A stretch of DNA of 64,000 nucleotides, taken from positions 32,582,501 through 32,646,500 of the forward strand of contig NC_092568.1 of assembly GCF_037975245.1 (NCBI RefSeq), given 5' to 3'. A program made the position numbers and the translations under genes. The DNA is from Apostichopus japonicus. Its lineage: Eukaryota > Echinodermata > Holothuroidea > Aspidochirotida > Stichopodidae. Shown one piece after another: positions 22,540 to 36,900 of the stretch (position 1 is the first letter of the stretch; the number at the start of each line of letters is the position of its first letter). Below the pieces are notes generated by a model. That model searched no databases, was not told the origin of the DNA, and saw only the letters and a program-made list of their open reading frames with translations.

Positions 22540-22922
22540 CAGTGGCGGAGCTAGGGGTATTGGTCAGGGGGACAAGAATGGTCTGTAGGGGCGCTTTCGA
22601 CACTATCTAAGCGGAGCGCCACCACAGGTTGGCGCGGAGCGTACAGAAAATTTTTGAGTAAAGATACTCCCTAGATTGCAGGAAATGATCCTTTCCGGGC
22701 CTTGCTAATTTGCAGATAAACGGAAAATAAATAGGTGTCGCCATTTTGTCGAAAAATTACACCAAAAGAATATGGCAAATGTCAAAGGTAGATGAGAGCG
22801 CAATAAAATAGTCAATAATCGCGAATAAGTAAAAAGTAGTGAAAAGCTGAAAAGGGCGCCTGCAGTCCATTTGGGTCAGTCAGGGGGCATCCGCCCCTGA
22901 CTGTATGGACACTCCGCCACTG
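22540..22922. mobile_element. 383-bp hAT-like MITE inside the outer element
   Basis: CAGTGGCGGAG and CTCCGCCACTG form the inverted ends, with the exact 8-bp duplication AGTAAGGG on each side (22532-22539, 22923-22930). It contains a partial copy of the GCGGAGCGCCACCA block found in its neighbours, so it belongs to a related family. Confidence 0.93.
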
Positions 22923-23301
22923 AGTAAGGGGATGTTGGAGAACTGGCTGAAATGATGCAAGTCATTGGCCTAAGACGAAGTTGTGTTGCGCTTACCGGTA
23001 CTCACACTCATTGCTTCCACTTTTCACGGGGCGTGAAGACGCGGTTGAGGTGACAATGTGGTCTATAGCCAGGGGACGGGCCGAGGGTCCCCCAGCATTT
23101 ACTAAAATTATTACACCTATAAAGTATACGTGTGCATCGGACAGATCGACAAGTATGCATTGAAAAATGGGCAGATGCACGTTTCGGAGCCTTGGTAAAT
23201 ATTGGGGGGGCTTATCATGCATTTGCCCCCTCAACTTTTTCATTGGGGGGGGCTGAGCCCCCCCCCCCAAGCCCCCCGGTTCCGCCGCCACTGCACTAAA
23301 C

Positions 23302-26300
23302 TGAAAAACTTCATAGCCCAGTCCTTTAGCTGGACGCTACCAGGCTGTCTATTGATCCAAGATCAATCAATAGCCTGTGTGCCAAGAAATGTAGGCACCA
23401 GAAAAAGAGAAAAAAATTAAATGATCATGGTGTATATTCTGATCTGTTTCTTTCACGTTTACTTTTGCTACAAACTTGCGGCATCTTCAAATATCAATAT
23501 CATAAAAACGGACAGCCTATAGATTGGCTAGTGGACTGTAAATGTCTCCAAGGATGCATAGCTAGATTGCTTTTCCCTCCAGTCAAACAATGTTCACCAA
23601 CGGACTATGTCAAAAGTTGAGAGGAAGGCTACAAGAAAATTGAATCCCTCCAAGTTACGCCAGGAGGATGCCGATTAAAAGCATTGAATGTTCAATCTAA
23701 GGATTTTTAAAATTTATTGTACGCTTCAAACATGCAAGAAGTAGACCACACCTCAAGCCCTATGACGTGATCAGACATGGATGCAGGAGGGGGGTGTAAC
23801 CCTCCCCTGAGTCCCCTTTCAACCTCATAAAATATCCAATAGTATTTCTAAGTGTGTACAAACTTTGTGTTTAGACCTAATTATAGCCCTAATTTATTGT
23901 CTAAGCAATGTCACATGTGGTTGAACTTATATGGGAGTTGGTTTCAGGGAACTGCCCATAGCTAAACCCTTTTTAAATAACTCTGAATCCACCTCTGTCC
24001 TTTCCATAAAGGTTTATCCTTTATCTAAATCAGTCGGGGAATTCCGTTGAATTCCTGTGCAAGTCGCTGCCACAGATGGTATGTGAGGGAAGTTAATTCT
24101 TAAAGTAAGATTAAAGAAAAAAAAAATCTATAACAAAGAGGCGATTGAAGATGATTCAATCTGGAGGGATAAAACCTTTAAGGGCAGTGGGACGTTTGAC
24201 AATCATGTGAGAGGGTAACCACAAAATCACCTTGAAACATCCAAACAAAATAGACCCTCTGTTAATTCTTTTTTTTTTCTTTCTTCAGCAAACAGCATTT
24301 CCTAATTACAATTTTTTTTTGTGGAAATTTAGAAAGCAAAAGGGCACTTAACCACTGCAAATACTAGGAAGGGGTTGTTGTCATTAACATAAAAGAGAAC
24401 TTCCAATGTAAAGAAATGGGTACTTGTGATAACTGCACACAATTGACTGGGAGGGGCCACTTGCCAATGTGCCCAATACCCACCCCCCCCCCACCCACAC
24501 TTGCTCCGTGCACACAGAAACCTGTATTAATAGTAAGATCTTTTGAGACAAATAACATAATCTGAATGTTTCTTTTTACAATGTTAGGTACATAACACTA
24601 TGTACAATCAAACTATCAATTATATTTGCAATGTTTCCCTGATAATTATTATTATTATTATTTTTGTAAAATTTGGAATGAGAAAAATATTCTTGCTTGG
24701 TCTTATCATCATAGTACATGCTCGATAACAAGATTCTTGCAGCTGAAAGAAGCTATCATTCTTGTTTCGACGAATTGGGCAACAACTGTTTGGATACTCA
24801 ACACTAACGAGCTTACCTGTCTCTCCGCAACCTTTGCACTCTCGCTATATTGTGTGCCGCCAAAAAAATAGGAAAATTTAAATTATGCTATTGGTCTCAT
24901 AAGATCTTAGTAATAATAATATGAGTGAACTGTTCATATGCTTGAGTGAACCGTGCAATTCACACAGCCTGCACGGTAGAGCTAAGGTTGCAAAGGAGTG
25001 CTAAGGTTGTCAGGAGACAGCCTTGAGCAAGATGTAAAGTAACTTTAAGAATGTATGTTCTGCACACGACATGAAAAATAAAGAGATTGATTACGTGGTA
25101 CATAAGTAAATATTAATTTACAACTTAGAATGACTGTGGGAATTTCCCACCTCTTTGCAATAGAACTTGGAAGTGCCATATTTTCAAGCATATATAACGC
25201 CTTCATGATGTTACAATAGTTTCTGATCAGTTACAAGACCAAACAAAATGATTGTTTTGTAAGTAAATCATTTGTGACTTTTATGTAAACAAGCCTTGAA
25301 ACTTAAAGCAACAATAAGAGGAACTGACTCCAGGCTACAAGCTACGTGACATGCAAATGACAAGTAAACAATGGGTTATCATATCAGCATAATTCAAAGA
25401 GGAAGGCAACCCACGGTGTTGCATATCTAATAACAACATCACTATCATGAATAATTTATGAGCTTCATAACAACTTTTAAACATCACACCCTTAATGTAA
25501 TTGAGAACGTCGCACTGAACAATACACCATTTGTACTTTTATCACTTTTGTATTATGACATTATATATCACCTTTGATTGTTACAGTCAGTTCTTATTTA
25601 GAATTACTGCCCACTATTTTTAAGAACTGTGTATTTTTTAGTATATGCTGTTAATGGCTGCTAACTTTTATTGAGTATGTGTAAACTTCACAACAACACA
25701 ATACCCAACGTTAAAGACAAACCGTTACTCAAACAGAATTAAACGTGCTAATTGCCTTATACGTACTAAGATAAGTTGGCAAAACTTCAATCACTTTATC
25801 GTAACTTTTAATTAAGTCTGTTCAACATTTGTCATTGTTATCATATCGAAAAGTCACTGTTTCTCCTTTCAATTGACCTTTCATCGCGAAGGTATTAAGG
25901 GCAAAAGTCGCTAGCACGGGGCATCTTCATATCAAACTTGAAGAAAGCATCTTCGCTAGTTTGCTTCTTCATCAAGTGCATACGAACACGCTGTCAAAAT
26001 TCTTGTGAAAAACACGCTGTGGCGTGCATGCACTGCGGTCACCTGTTTGTGTTTAAGAAGTATATAGTATACTCTAGCGCGTTCGGCGCGTCACAAAATA
26101 TTTGTAGACCCTTGAAGTTGTAGCTAAATGTCCCTTGTAGCTAAATGTCTTGCTTATTTTGATCTCTTGAACTCTGAAAATTCGCATTTGTTACCATAGC
26201 GACCACCCTTTTTTATATTTCTTGAAATTCCTATTATACCTGTGAAAGTCAATTCAGTGCTTCCCCTTGGAAAAATAGCAAAAGGTACATTTCGACTACT

Positions 26301-27908
26301 CTTTTAATTCTGATGTAGGCTTTTGACCTTAGTTACCACATTTTTTGATAGTACTTGGCATATTCACTACATTTGTGAAGGTTGGAAGTCAATTCAATAC
26401 CTACCCTTATAGTTACAGCAATAGGTCGCATTATTCCTAATTTGACATACAACCTTAAGTTGACTTTGACCTGTTACCATGGTAACCATTCATTTTGAGC
26501 GAACTTGCCAATCCCATTATACTTGTGGAGGTTGCATGTCAATTCAATATCCCCTCTTGAAATTCTACCAAAAACTTGCTTTTCAATTAATTTGAACTCT
26601 GACCTTTCACTCTGAGGTCTGCCTACCATGTTTGAGGAAATTCAACGAAGCCATTTAGGAGTTTTTTACACAAGATTGCTCTAAAAAGATATATTTGACC
26701 GTGACATTGACTACCCACATAGTTTGATAGACCCTGACATTCCTATTATACCTGTGGATGTTCCATATCAAATCAATATTTCCCCTTGAAGTTATAGCAG
26801 AAAGCACTTTTGACTTAATTTTACCTCTGACCTTTTGTTCCGAGGGTCTGTGAGACACAAAATTCTATCATGCAGCACCTTCCTACCAAGTTTGAGGAAA
26901 ATCAGCCAAACCATTTTGGGGGAGGTTTTGACACAAAATTGTTGATGTAACATACAAACACCCACACAAACACCCAGCTTTTGATCCCCCCCACCCAGAT
27001 ATGGACTTCCTGTCACCCTTGGTTACCCACTATGGGTGACTCCCCTGAGAATCGCTACTTAGGAACAAAAAGTATTATCATAGCAACTGCTGTTATGGCA
27101 ACAGAGACAGCTAGCTGCAAATGTCTCAACTGATCAACAAACTACAGTGTGTCATCCTCCTAATGGGAATGATGTGATAACAATGCACACAATAAAATAA
27201 AGTCTCAATTCATCTTGTCTCCAATGATAGGCAGACCTTGTTTATTTCCATGTTCCATTGCAACATACAGATAATTCAAATGTAAATAATCTGAGAATAG
27301 GCTGAGAAGGGTTTGAAGGGGGGAGTAGGAGAATTAGGGGAGAGGGAGGGGGAGAGGGAGGAAAGATGAAATGTTGTCCTGTATCCACACTCCGCAATGT
27401 CAAATATTGTCAATGTCAATTCAGAACGACTTGTTAAGGTCCAAAATTGGAAAATTTTAAACAAGTTTCAACTTCAAAAGTAAGTATTTTGTGAAACTTG
27501 AAACTGTGATATCATAGCTGACCCCCCCCCCCCCCTCTGCCATCTGGTACTTATCCTTGCTTTCTTGAAACTCTCATGTGTTATCTTTTAAATCACTGAC
27601 CTTCAAGGTACATTTATAAATCACTCACTCATGCTATTTGCAGCAAATGTGAAACCACATAAAACCTAAATTCTCTGAAATACATATTCAACTGTAATAA
27701 ACATTGTAATAGATAGGGCTGCTCTCTGCACATGTTGCTTCCTTCCATAAATCTCTTCTTCCAGAAAAGCAAATTGCGGATTTGGAGAAGACAAAAATCA
27801 CAATCCTCGTGAAGCATAGTTCAACTCGTTTCTAATTCCTCATTTTACGAGATACTCTTTCTCTGTCTCTCTCTCTCTTTCACGTTCCATTCTTCTTTAA
27901 ACGTTATC
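23302..27908. other. Intergenic region between RBM25 and SLIRP
   Basis: AT-rich sequence with no supported gene. It holds C or G homopolymers (near 24481-24490; 14 C at 27522-27535) and the diverged modular repeat at 26240-26990. Short ORFs on both strands lack family features. The 3' UTR of SLIRP must begin at 27908; I could not place its poly(A) site confidently (an AATAAA lies on the minus strand near 27243). Confidence 0.55.
26240..26990. repeat. Diverged modular repeat with TCAATTCAATA and TTTGACCT blocks
   Basis: A block like TCAATTCAATAtcccctcttgaa recurs near 26250, 26391, 26539 and 26770, each time followed by a TTTGACC or CTGACCTTT block. The array ends in a CACCCACACAAACACC tail, as does the related-looking 40725-41170 array. 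Units are 140-230 bases and badly decayed. Confidence 0.6.
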
Positions 27909-27998
27909 TTAAGAGTTCTCAGTGTCCAATATTTCAGTTATCCTGAGCTGTTTTGTTCCAACTGTGCTGTCACCATTCTTCTTTAATTGAACTTGAAC
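27909..27998 (-). CDS. SLIRP: SLIRP exon 4 (stop codon)
   Basis: The 90-nt coding part has acceptor TTTTCCCCAG and encodes VQVQLKKNGDSTVGTKQLRI then a short tail ending ENS and TAA (27911-27909). VQVQLKK corresponds to human VQVHTRRPK at the last RRM strand; the rest of the tail is divergent as expected. Confidence 0.85.
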   Translation of the reverse strand, partial: VQVQLKKNGDSTVGTKQLRITEILDTENS

Positions 27999-30900
27999 CT
28001 GGGGAAAAGAGAAATAGCAAAGATTAAAATTTCTTTATGTTATCACTCCATCTTCCTCTACCATGTCCATCCCTGGACACCCCGATCCACATCCCCCATT
28101 TCCACAAATGCAGGTCAGTTTAGAAAAGGAAACCCCTTCTCTGACTAACACATAGTGAAAGTAAACTCATTTCCACCAGGATCACAAATGAGGTAAACAG
28201 TAACAACATTTACACTTACAGTGATTTGGGTTTTGGGTTTTTTGTCTAGTCAGAAAGATGGCAAAAAAAATGAAATAAAAAAAATTTAAAAAACAATTAG
28301 TGTTCATAATATACAGTATGCATGCAACTTTCAATCATTAATAGTATCAAATTAAGGAAAGGATTTATTAAATTTCTATTTCTATTTCAAAATATTCTGC
28401 TCCACAGATAGACATATATAAATATATATATATATATTTATATATATACATACAGACATGAGAAGGATTATTTGACAATTGGCTGTCTTTCATCACCCAA
28501 CAACTTGAAATCCTCTGCTCTACAGATAGACATATATATGTAGACATAATGAGTAGACAAAATAACTATCAATGTAGACATAAGCGAACAAAGATGAAAG
28601 AGGAAGTGCAAGAAACACAAGGAAACGATCAAACAAGGAAATTCATGTCACGGTCACGCTAAACAAAACCTTTATAACAGTTCAAAGATGATTCTGAAGC
28701 AAATCTTGCTTGCAATGGATAACAACTGCAAATCATATAACAACATTTTATGAATGGTAACATGATCCTTTGATGACTTCCTAGCTGACCTATTAGAAAA
28801 TGAATTTGTATTGGTTTCACTTTCAACAGTAGATAATATTCAACAGAATGCAACATGAAACTTTTCTGTTTGGTCTGGCCAGGGGTCATGGGGATGACTT
28901 CTTCTGTAATTAAAATTAGAGACGAACACAACTTTTGATAATTTTTATAACATAACAACCATCAGAACGGCGTCGAGATTGGGCTGAACTTTCATAATCA
29001 GTACTCAGCCCTCGTCTTGAGAAGTGTTGCAAGTGTTCAGAAGGCAGCCCCTGGTGACTAAGATCTGACAACCACACCAAACCACTACATTACCAACATG
29101 ACAGAAATAACAGCCAAAACTTATTTCCCTGATACTAGAAATAAAACTGGGGGCAAATGGTATGGACTCACATCTGTGACATAAGGTCTTAGGGTTCAAA
29201 TTTCTACCTTTCTCCTTATGAGCCCTAAAAAGGTTGAAACCAATCCTGGAATGGATTTGTCTTGTTGGTGTATTGACTTACTTTCAAATTCATATTTCTG
29301 CAGTATCTCATTTCACATATTTAGTACATACAGTATGTATTGTATTTATGGGAAAACTGCTACAATGAGGAATGGCTAATCTTTGCATAGATACGGAATA
29401 GCAAACTCCGCATAGAATATGGAATAGCAATTTGGCTACAAAAATGAAAATTGAACAGCCAAGAAATTGGTTTGCATAGCTTTGGGGAATACTAGCTCAA
29501 TCTCCGTACAGGGTCACAGAAAATGACGGTGGGAGTGCATTTACAGTACATGGACATTTTTCATAGTGGGCATAGACAAAATTGACAGCTGCTCTTGTGG
29601 TACAAAGGAAAACTATTATGTTTTGGGTAAGTTTCAAAAACCTTCTGTTTGGTTTTTCTTGCCCTATCACTTCAATTAACATTTTGGTTAGTGCCTATAA
29701 CAAATAAATTTGTTATCCAATTTTGGGGCAATTTGGAGTGTTTGGCTACCGGTTGGTCAAGTCCTTTTATTCCAAGGGCTGATATGTGCTCGCTGAGTCA
29801 TTCACATTCAGAGCATGTTTCTAGACTACCCACTGTACTGTATTCCACATACAGGTAGATAACAATAGATCAGGTAGATAACAATAGATCAGGTAGATAA
29901 CAATAGATCAGGTAGATGACAATAGATCAGGTAGATGACAAATAGATCAGGTAGATGACAATAGATCAGGTAGATGACAATAGATCAGGTAGATAACAAT
30001 AGATCAGGTAGATAACAATAGATCAGATAGATAACAATAGATCAGATAGATAACAATGGATCAGGTAGTTAACAATAGATCAGGTATATAACAATAGATC
30101 AGGTATATAACAATAGATCAGGTAGATGACAATAGATCAGGTAGATGACAATAGATCAGGTAGATGACAATAGATCAGGTAGATAACAATAGATCAGGTA
30201 TGTTGCATCCTTTGAGAGACGATTAATTTGTCTGATTATGAAGGTACGAGACGTTACATTATGTTGATTTCAATAGTTTTCGTACAGTATAGTCAACTAG
30301 AGCACAGGTTTTACAATTTGCAGGACGAGTAAAAAATACGTTCAATACATCAGCAGTCTCTTACAGATTGAAACTAGCTCGCACTAGAATATCCCGTAAG
30401 TTTGGCGGTTACTGGACCTTCTAGAAAGACTGACTGTTAGGCAGTCTGTGTTCTGAAGAGTCGGTAGGTGTTACTGAATGTTTGGAAGACTAGGGGTGGT
30501 ACTCAAGCTTTTGCTGGCTTGTTTTGTAATGTCACAGTCCGGGCATAGGGAAACTTTGTACTTAATGGCGTATTCAAAAAAGGGTTCCCTTTAAAGTAAA
30601 CATTTCCTTTGCTGTATATATACACACCTTTTGGCCATCCATAACATGGAATCCCTTCTTCAAGGCTGCCTGTACCGTTGCTGGGTTAGAAAACCCAATA
30701 AACCCGAAACCCTTGGAGAATCCTGTCTTTTGGTCCTGTCAAGAAACAAAGAGAATGCAAACGTCACCTTTTATTAATATTTACAGTATCATTTTATACA
30801 TGCAACAGCAACTTATTCAATAACAAAAGATTTCAAGCATGAGTTCATTTATTATCTTTTCCTGCCCAGTTTTCATGAAACCATTCAAGAAACACAATGT

Positions 30901-33900
30901 ACTGTACCATCCTGTCCACACTTCTCTGACAATGTACATGTGTGCTTAGTCTCACACTGACAAGATCGTAAACGTAAATACGTGACAAGGGTAAAATGTA
31001 TGAAAGTCTTTCACAATGAAGATCCTTGCCAGTTATTGTATACATATCCTTAAACTGCATACATGCTCTTTGAGTTATTTAAGAATATTTCAGTGACCAC
31101 TGTTTATCTAACTTTTCTTTACACTTTATTTCTCTCTCCACCTCTTTCTCTCCACATCTCTCTCTCTTTCTCTACTTCTATTAGTATGAAAGTCTTTCAC
31201 AATGAGGATCCTTGCCAGTTATTGTATACATATCCTTAAACTGCATACATGCTCTTTGAGTTATTTAAGAATATTTCAGTGACCACTGTTTATCTAACTT
31301 TTTTTTACACTTTATTTCTCTCTCCACCTCTTTCTCTCCACATCTCTCTCTCTTTCTCTACTTCTATTAGTTACCCTTTTTTTATCCCTTTTGGCTTCTT
31401 TAGCAATATCAGTTACAAGTGTTACAAGTTACAAGTGCCAAGGCCTCTTAAGAGCTTCTACTGATTATTGGGAAAGCAACAACTTGAGATGAATCAACTG
31501 TAAGCACTTTTGCTTAATACCCTATGGTAGTTCTCAGGCAATGCATCTCACTAGGAGTCAACGTTTTCATGCAGGACAGATGAGAGAACGAACCACTTGA
31601 TTTACAAAGAGTTCACTTAGTTACGCATAGCCCTAGACAAAGTTTGAACTTCTCCCCCGTACAAAAAAGTCAAATTTCTCTTCCCTTCTGCAAGGCTCAA
31701 TGAAACTGAGGTGTAACACCTGATATTAACACAATGTACTGTGGCTTCTGATTGGTGGTATCACAGTTGGTCAAGCACAGAACTTGTAAACCTGAGATTG
31801 CAAATTTTCCATTTTTGTTGACAATATCTTTGCCCTAGATACTACACTACATTTATGCAGTCCATGGTATCTTGCAAATTTGTCAGGGGTGCTATATCCC
31901 AACTATGACGATGAAATTCATCTGTTTTTTTTACCTTTCCTATTAAAAACAAACGTGCCTCATATTTCATTTAGATAATAAAGTCAGGCCTTAGAGCAGC
32001 ATCAGATGTTTCACTCCTTAAGAAAAAATTCTTTGAACTTTCTGAAACACTGTCAACTAAATGCAAGGTACTGCTGATGACTATGTTAAAATATTTGTGG
32101 GAGGTTGAAAGAGGAGGTGTTCATTCCCTGCCCCCCCCACCCCACCCATCCACTCCTTCCCCATCCCTTGATGCATGCCTGGTTCATACAAGCAAAATTC
32201 ACTTTTCAGTCACAGTAGTAACAGGGTTGCATTAGTTTAGTCATGAAAAGTAGCCATCTGGATTTGGCAAATTAATAAAACAAAATAATAATAAACTAAA
32301 TAGGACAATAAAGTCATTGATGATGCATATCCAGTGATTAGGTTTCCTGAATGTGGAGTAACATAACAACTGCCAAGTCGAGTTGCTGCGCTGAGTAAAA
32401 AATTGATTTCAACTTTCTTCATTCTGAACTTTGGCAAAGTAAAAATCAATCTGTCAATTGATAACAAAAATTGTAATAAAAACTTCCATCTTTTGTTTCC
32501 TCACTAGGGGTAATTTACGGTTGCAATTGATTAATAAACCAGAGAGCCGGCAGGCCTAGTGACTCTTTACCTTATAAGTTTGTACTACAGTACAGTATAT
32601 ATGTAATCACCTGACTGATAGAAGAACTGAGGAAAATGTGTCCTGAAGTCAGGTACCAGAACATCAGAAATGAGTTCTAGATTTAAGTTGATCATTGCAA
32701 AGGTATTACCCTTCTGAAAAATGATGACAAATAACAGTCATTTATGGTGGAAAGTGGAAAACCCTGTCAGCCATTTAAAAGAGGAAAGGTCAAATCCTGA
32801 CACAGAAAAGTTATTCATCGGGAATGGTTGAAACTGTCACATGACAGTCCATCAGAATCATATCTGGGCAAAATATTTGGACAATATCTGTCACTAAATG
32901 TCCTTGTGGAATACCAAGCACTAATAAGGACAATTGTAATGTCTTAAAGTCAGCTAAATACGTCAGGTCTTTAATATTGAGTATTTAGATCTGTTTTGCA
33001 GTACATTCTGACTTACAAAGAAATGACATCTTAAAACAGCATTGTAACCTGTTCCAATTAAGTATGGTGAGGGCATGGGTGTATACCAAGATAGTGAGAG
33101 CAAATGAAGTATTCCCATGACATGGTGTAAACCTTCAGGAATTAATTAGGCTCTTAATAATACAAACGATTTCATAACAAATAACATCAATTAAAGTCTG
33201 ACCAAGTATGTGCTTTTCTGTACACCATGTCCTTCCACAAAATGTTACGCTTGAAACCAACAGCTTATTACCACATCCCTATAGAACTAAAAAGAAAGGT
33301 TTTCAGGAATTAAATTCTGCTAGCCTTAAGCAACCATTGATTTGAAACAGGATTATAGTGCTTTTAAGGGTTTACACATTCCCCCCTCACTGAGCTAACA
33401 TGACCTTTGACCTTCACAAAGAATTACTGGCTCTTGTACAGGACTTACTCATTGTAGGAAAGTCATATGCCAATATGACACCTGATCAAACTGATCAACA
33501 TTATCTTCTGATGTCATGTTTAAAATTTCCAAAATGTAACCTCTGCTGAACCAAATGACCTGTACCCTCCACCAAAAACAATCAGGTTCTTATACTCATT
33601 ATTGAGAAGCCATAGCCATACATACCAGCTACTACAGTTTTCTATCTAGAAATATTGTATTTACATAGTGTTCAATTTTTCACACCTGGTGACCTTAACT
33701 GAACTCTGACCTACATCAAATTGTATACAAACTATACAACACACAAGACTATCATACCATACATATATGAGCTCCCTTCATGTACTGGTTCAGGAGATAT
33801 AGAACTTTTGATATAATCACATTTTGCCCTCTGCTGACCCCAAATGTCATTTGACCTCCACCAAAAACAATAGGGTTCGCTGAACTAATTAAAGGAAATC

Positions 33901-36900
33901 CACATGCCAAATATTTAATAGTGCATAGGCGACCTTCCTTAGGATATCATGCTTACACAAGATTTCACACTTTTCCCCTCTGTTGACCCCAAATAACCTT
34001 TGAAATTCATGAAAAACACTACAGATCCTCTACTCACCAACGGCAAGCTACACACCAAGTTTGAACTTCCTGCAACTTGCACTTCTTCAGGCATTGTGTG
34101 AATGATGTTTCAGACATTGACCCTTGCTGACTTCAAATGACCTTTGACAAATACCAACAACAATCCCAAACCTATTCTTCCTCAGGGAAACCTACATACC
34201 AATTTATATGAACTGAACCCCAGTTATCTATCTGAAGTTAGAGCATTTACGAGCAAAGTGTCACGCACACAGACATAAACACGCTATCACCATCGCATAG
34301 ATTCCTTCTGTCTTCGGCAAGGAATCTGGATAGACCATCGCTCCAAGCACTATTTCATTTTGGTGCACTTTTTATGTCCATGCAAGAAGTAAATCAAAAG
34401 TCTTGAAATTAGTGTACAAAGTTCTTCATTAGTTGAAACGAAAACCATTTCCAGAAAAGTTAATGAGCCACACTTGTTTTTAATTTTAGTTCTAATTGAT
34501 GTTACTTGACACTACTCATCATATACCTAGTTAGTATCGGAAATTTCCCAGAACCGACATAAAGACTTGCTTAGCTTTAGGTTCCGTGTAAGTCATTCAC
34601 ACTCGCTTACACAAAGAGAAACTACTTTCACATTTTCATAAACTGCATGGAAGCAGAGACTCTTGAAACTAAATTTTTAGCCTACTTTTGTTCTAACAGG
34701 CACTTAAATTATATGTACATGGCTAATTTACTGTAGCTTACAGTTTCACCATTTTTGCACATGATTTTTCACAATTTATCCATATGACTCTCTCCTTGTT
34801 AGGGTCATCATTATACAACAAATGAAAAAAAAAACTTCCATTCAAAGTATTTAAGAAAACAGTTACAGAGCAAATATTGACTGTCAAACTGTTGCCAAGG
34901 TTATTGAAATCACTCTGTAGAACAAATATGAAACTTTAAAGGACCTTTCCTTTTCTTGCACTAATGGGTTCCCTGGATGAGAGAAGGAAACAATATGATT
35001 TAACTGCTTTCCATTTGATATAAGAGGAACCGATGAACATGACATGCATGTACTGTAATACCGTCTTAACATTGACAGTATTTAACACAGTCGCCTGACA
35101 TCACACATCCACCTCAGGGACTAGAATATTCCTTAGTATAAACAACAACATGTAGGTCTAGTAAATACCTCAACACCTTTACTTAACTCATCTAAAACCA
35201 CATAAACCCAGTAAGTACCCTTTTGGCACTTAATGCCTTTCCCCTCACCCTCCTGCTCCCCCTCGCCCCTCAAGTCTGTGTCGCAGTTTTGAAGGTTCTG
35301 GCCGTTTCTCTCTTAATAACTTGTCCTATACTTTGCTTTACAACACAACTACTATATATCTTTACACTTGTGGAGCAAACTTGATAACACTTTTCATAGA
35401 AGATTGTATTGTTATACCAGACAAATGATTCCCTGTATCCTTCTGAAAGGGTGTTTACGTCTGTCACGTTGCCAGATGGAATTCAGTCACGTCGTAAGCA
35501 AATAACTGTGTCGGGATATTCAAGGGCTAGGGAATGCCTGGGCATCTGGACTACGCGGAGTAAATTTGCGTAACCTCAATTCACATTCATTCAGTGTTTG
35601 GATGGAATGTTTGCCTGAGATGCCGAGGGCTAGTATAAAAGTAGTAGTTGCAATTGGGGCGTGGCTCATTATTATTATTATGTCGGTGCAAGAGTGACGA
35701 CGCACTCTTCCGTACCGTGCAGGTATACTGTGTGTTTCCTGCCGAACTGGGTCAAAGGTAGCTACTGTTGCCTTTCAATCATAAGGTCCCCGGTTCGAGT
35801 CACTCCCAGATTAATGTATATGTTGTCCAGTTACAGAGTTGTTGACAATCAACAATTCATAATCATGGACGTTAAATATGAATGTAAGAGACCGATTTCG
35901 GTCAGCTTGCGGCTTTGATAAGCCAATGAGGCTTCTTCGGGAGTTCCTGCTTGCAGGAGGATCTAAAATACATACATACATACATACATACATACTGTGT
36001 GTTCCTGCCAACTTTTATGTATTGTAAGTCGGGGTACTGAGTGTTCCCGCATGTGGCTTCAGGGTCACTTCATGTTCCCACGTGTTTTGGCTGGCAAGTG
36101 AAGAACCGGATTTGCTTAAACAACGGTCCCGTAATTAACTGCATACTTGTTGTCATTACGTATACTTTAGAATCCAATTAATTTAATACCGTATTTCGTG
36201 TGTAAAGAGTTGCTTAATATTATATTCGGTGGACTCTGATGGAATTCTTGCAATTGTAGTGATGGAATATTAAGTTAATGCAATGTATGAATGTACAGTA
36301 ACTGTGTCAGTCCGATATGTTATAATATCAAACAATTCATGTGTGAGGGTTTATGGTTTTATGTTTACACTCTAACATGTTGAGAACATGCTAACATTTT
36401 CGTCATTCTATTATTCTTCTTGCAGGGTTTTGTTTGTATCTTATAATAAATTAGAAACTGGACCACCGTGCCATCATTGTTTTATTTCCTGTCCACCACC
36501 TTACTACGTAACCTATGACAACGTCCAAGCCTGGACGTAAACAATTTAAAATGACACCGCTGTCTCATTTGATCATGTCAACATTATATCAGAGGGAACC
36601 TTTTCGTCTTGAGAGAACCTTCTCATCTTGTCGCCAATCTGTACTTGTTGTGTTGATCATGATAATAATGGTGGATAACCATTTTCTGTCGCCAGAAACC
36701 AAGTGATTAAGTCTCGATACATAAGCCATAAAAGGAAGGATTGATACATTAATGGACAACTGGTACGAAATGAGTTTTATGTACTGTACCCTAATATTGA
36801 CTTTAAGGATGCTCACTCTGAATTAATCAATTATCCTTAAGTATATTAGAGCATTATTTCAGCAAATTATATATTCTACTGGAAGAGATGATGCCAAGGT

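Larger units (their letters stand above)
20920..23293. mobile_element. Outer hAT-like element of a nested stack
   Basis: The left end CAGGCGCGGCGGAAC and right end GTTCCGCCGCCACTG are inverted repeats; both flanks carry the 8-bp duplication CACTAAAC (20912-20919, 23294-23301). Its body is interrupted by an inner element (20966-22257) and by a separate one (22540-22922). No transposase ORF. Confidence 0.88.

Noticed and set aside
29853-30199. Regularly spaced repeats that might suggest a CRISPR array
   Set aside because: The 19-bp units are contiguous, with no spacers, and the locus is a eukaryotic intron.
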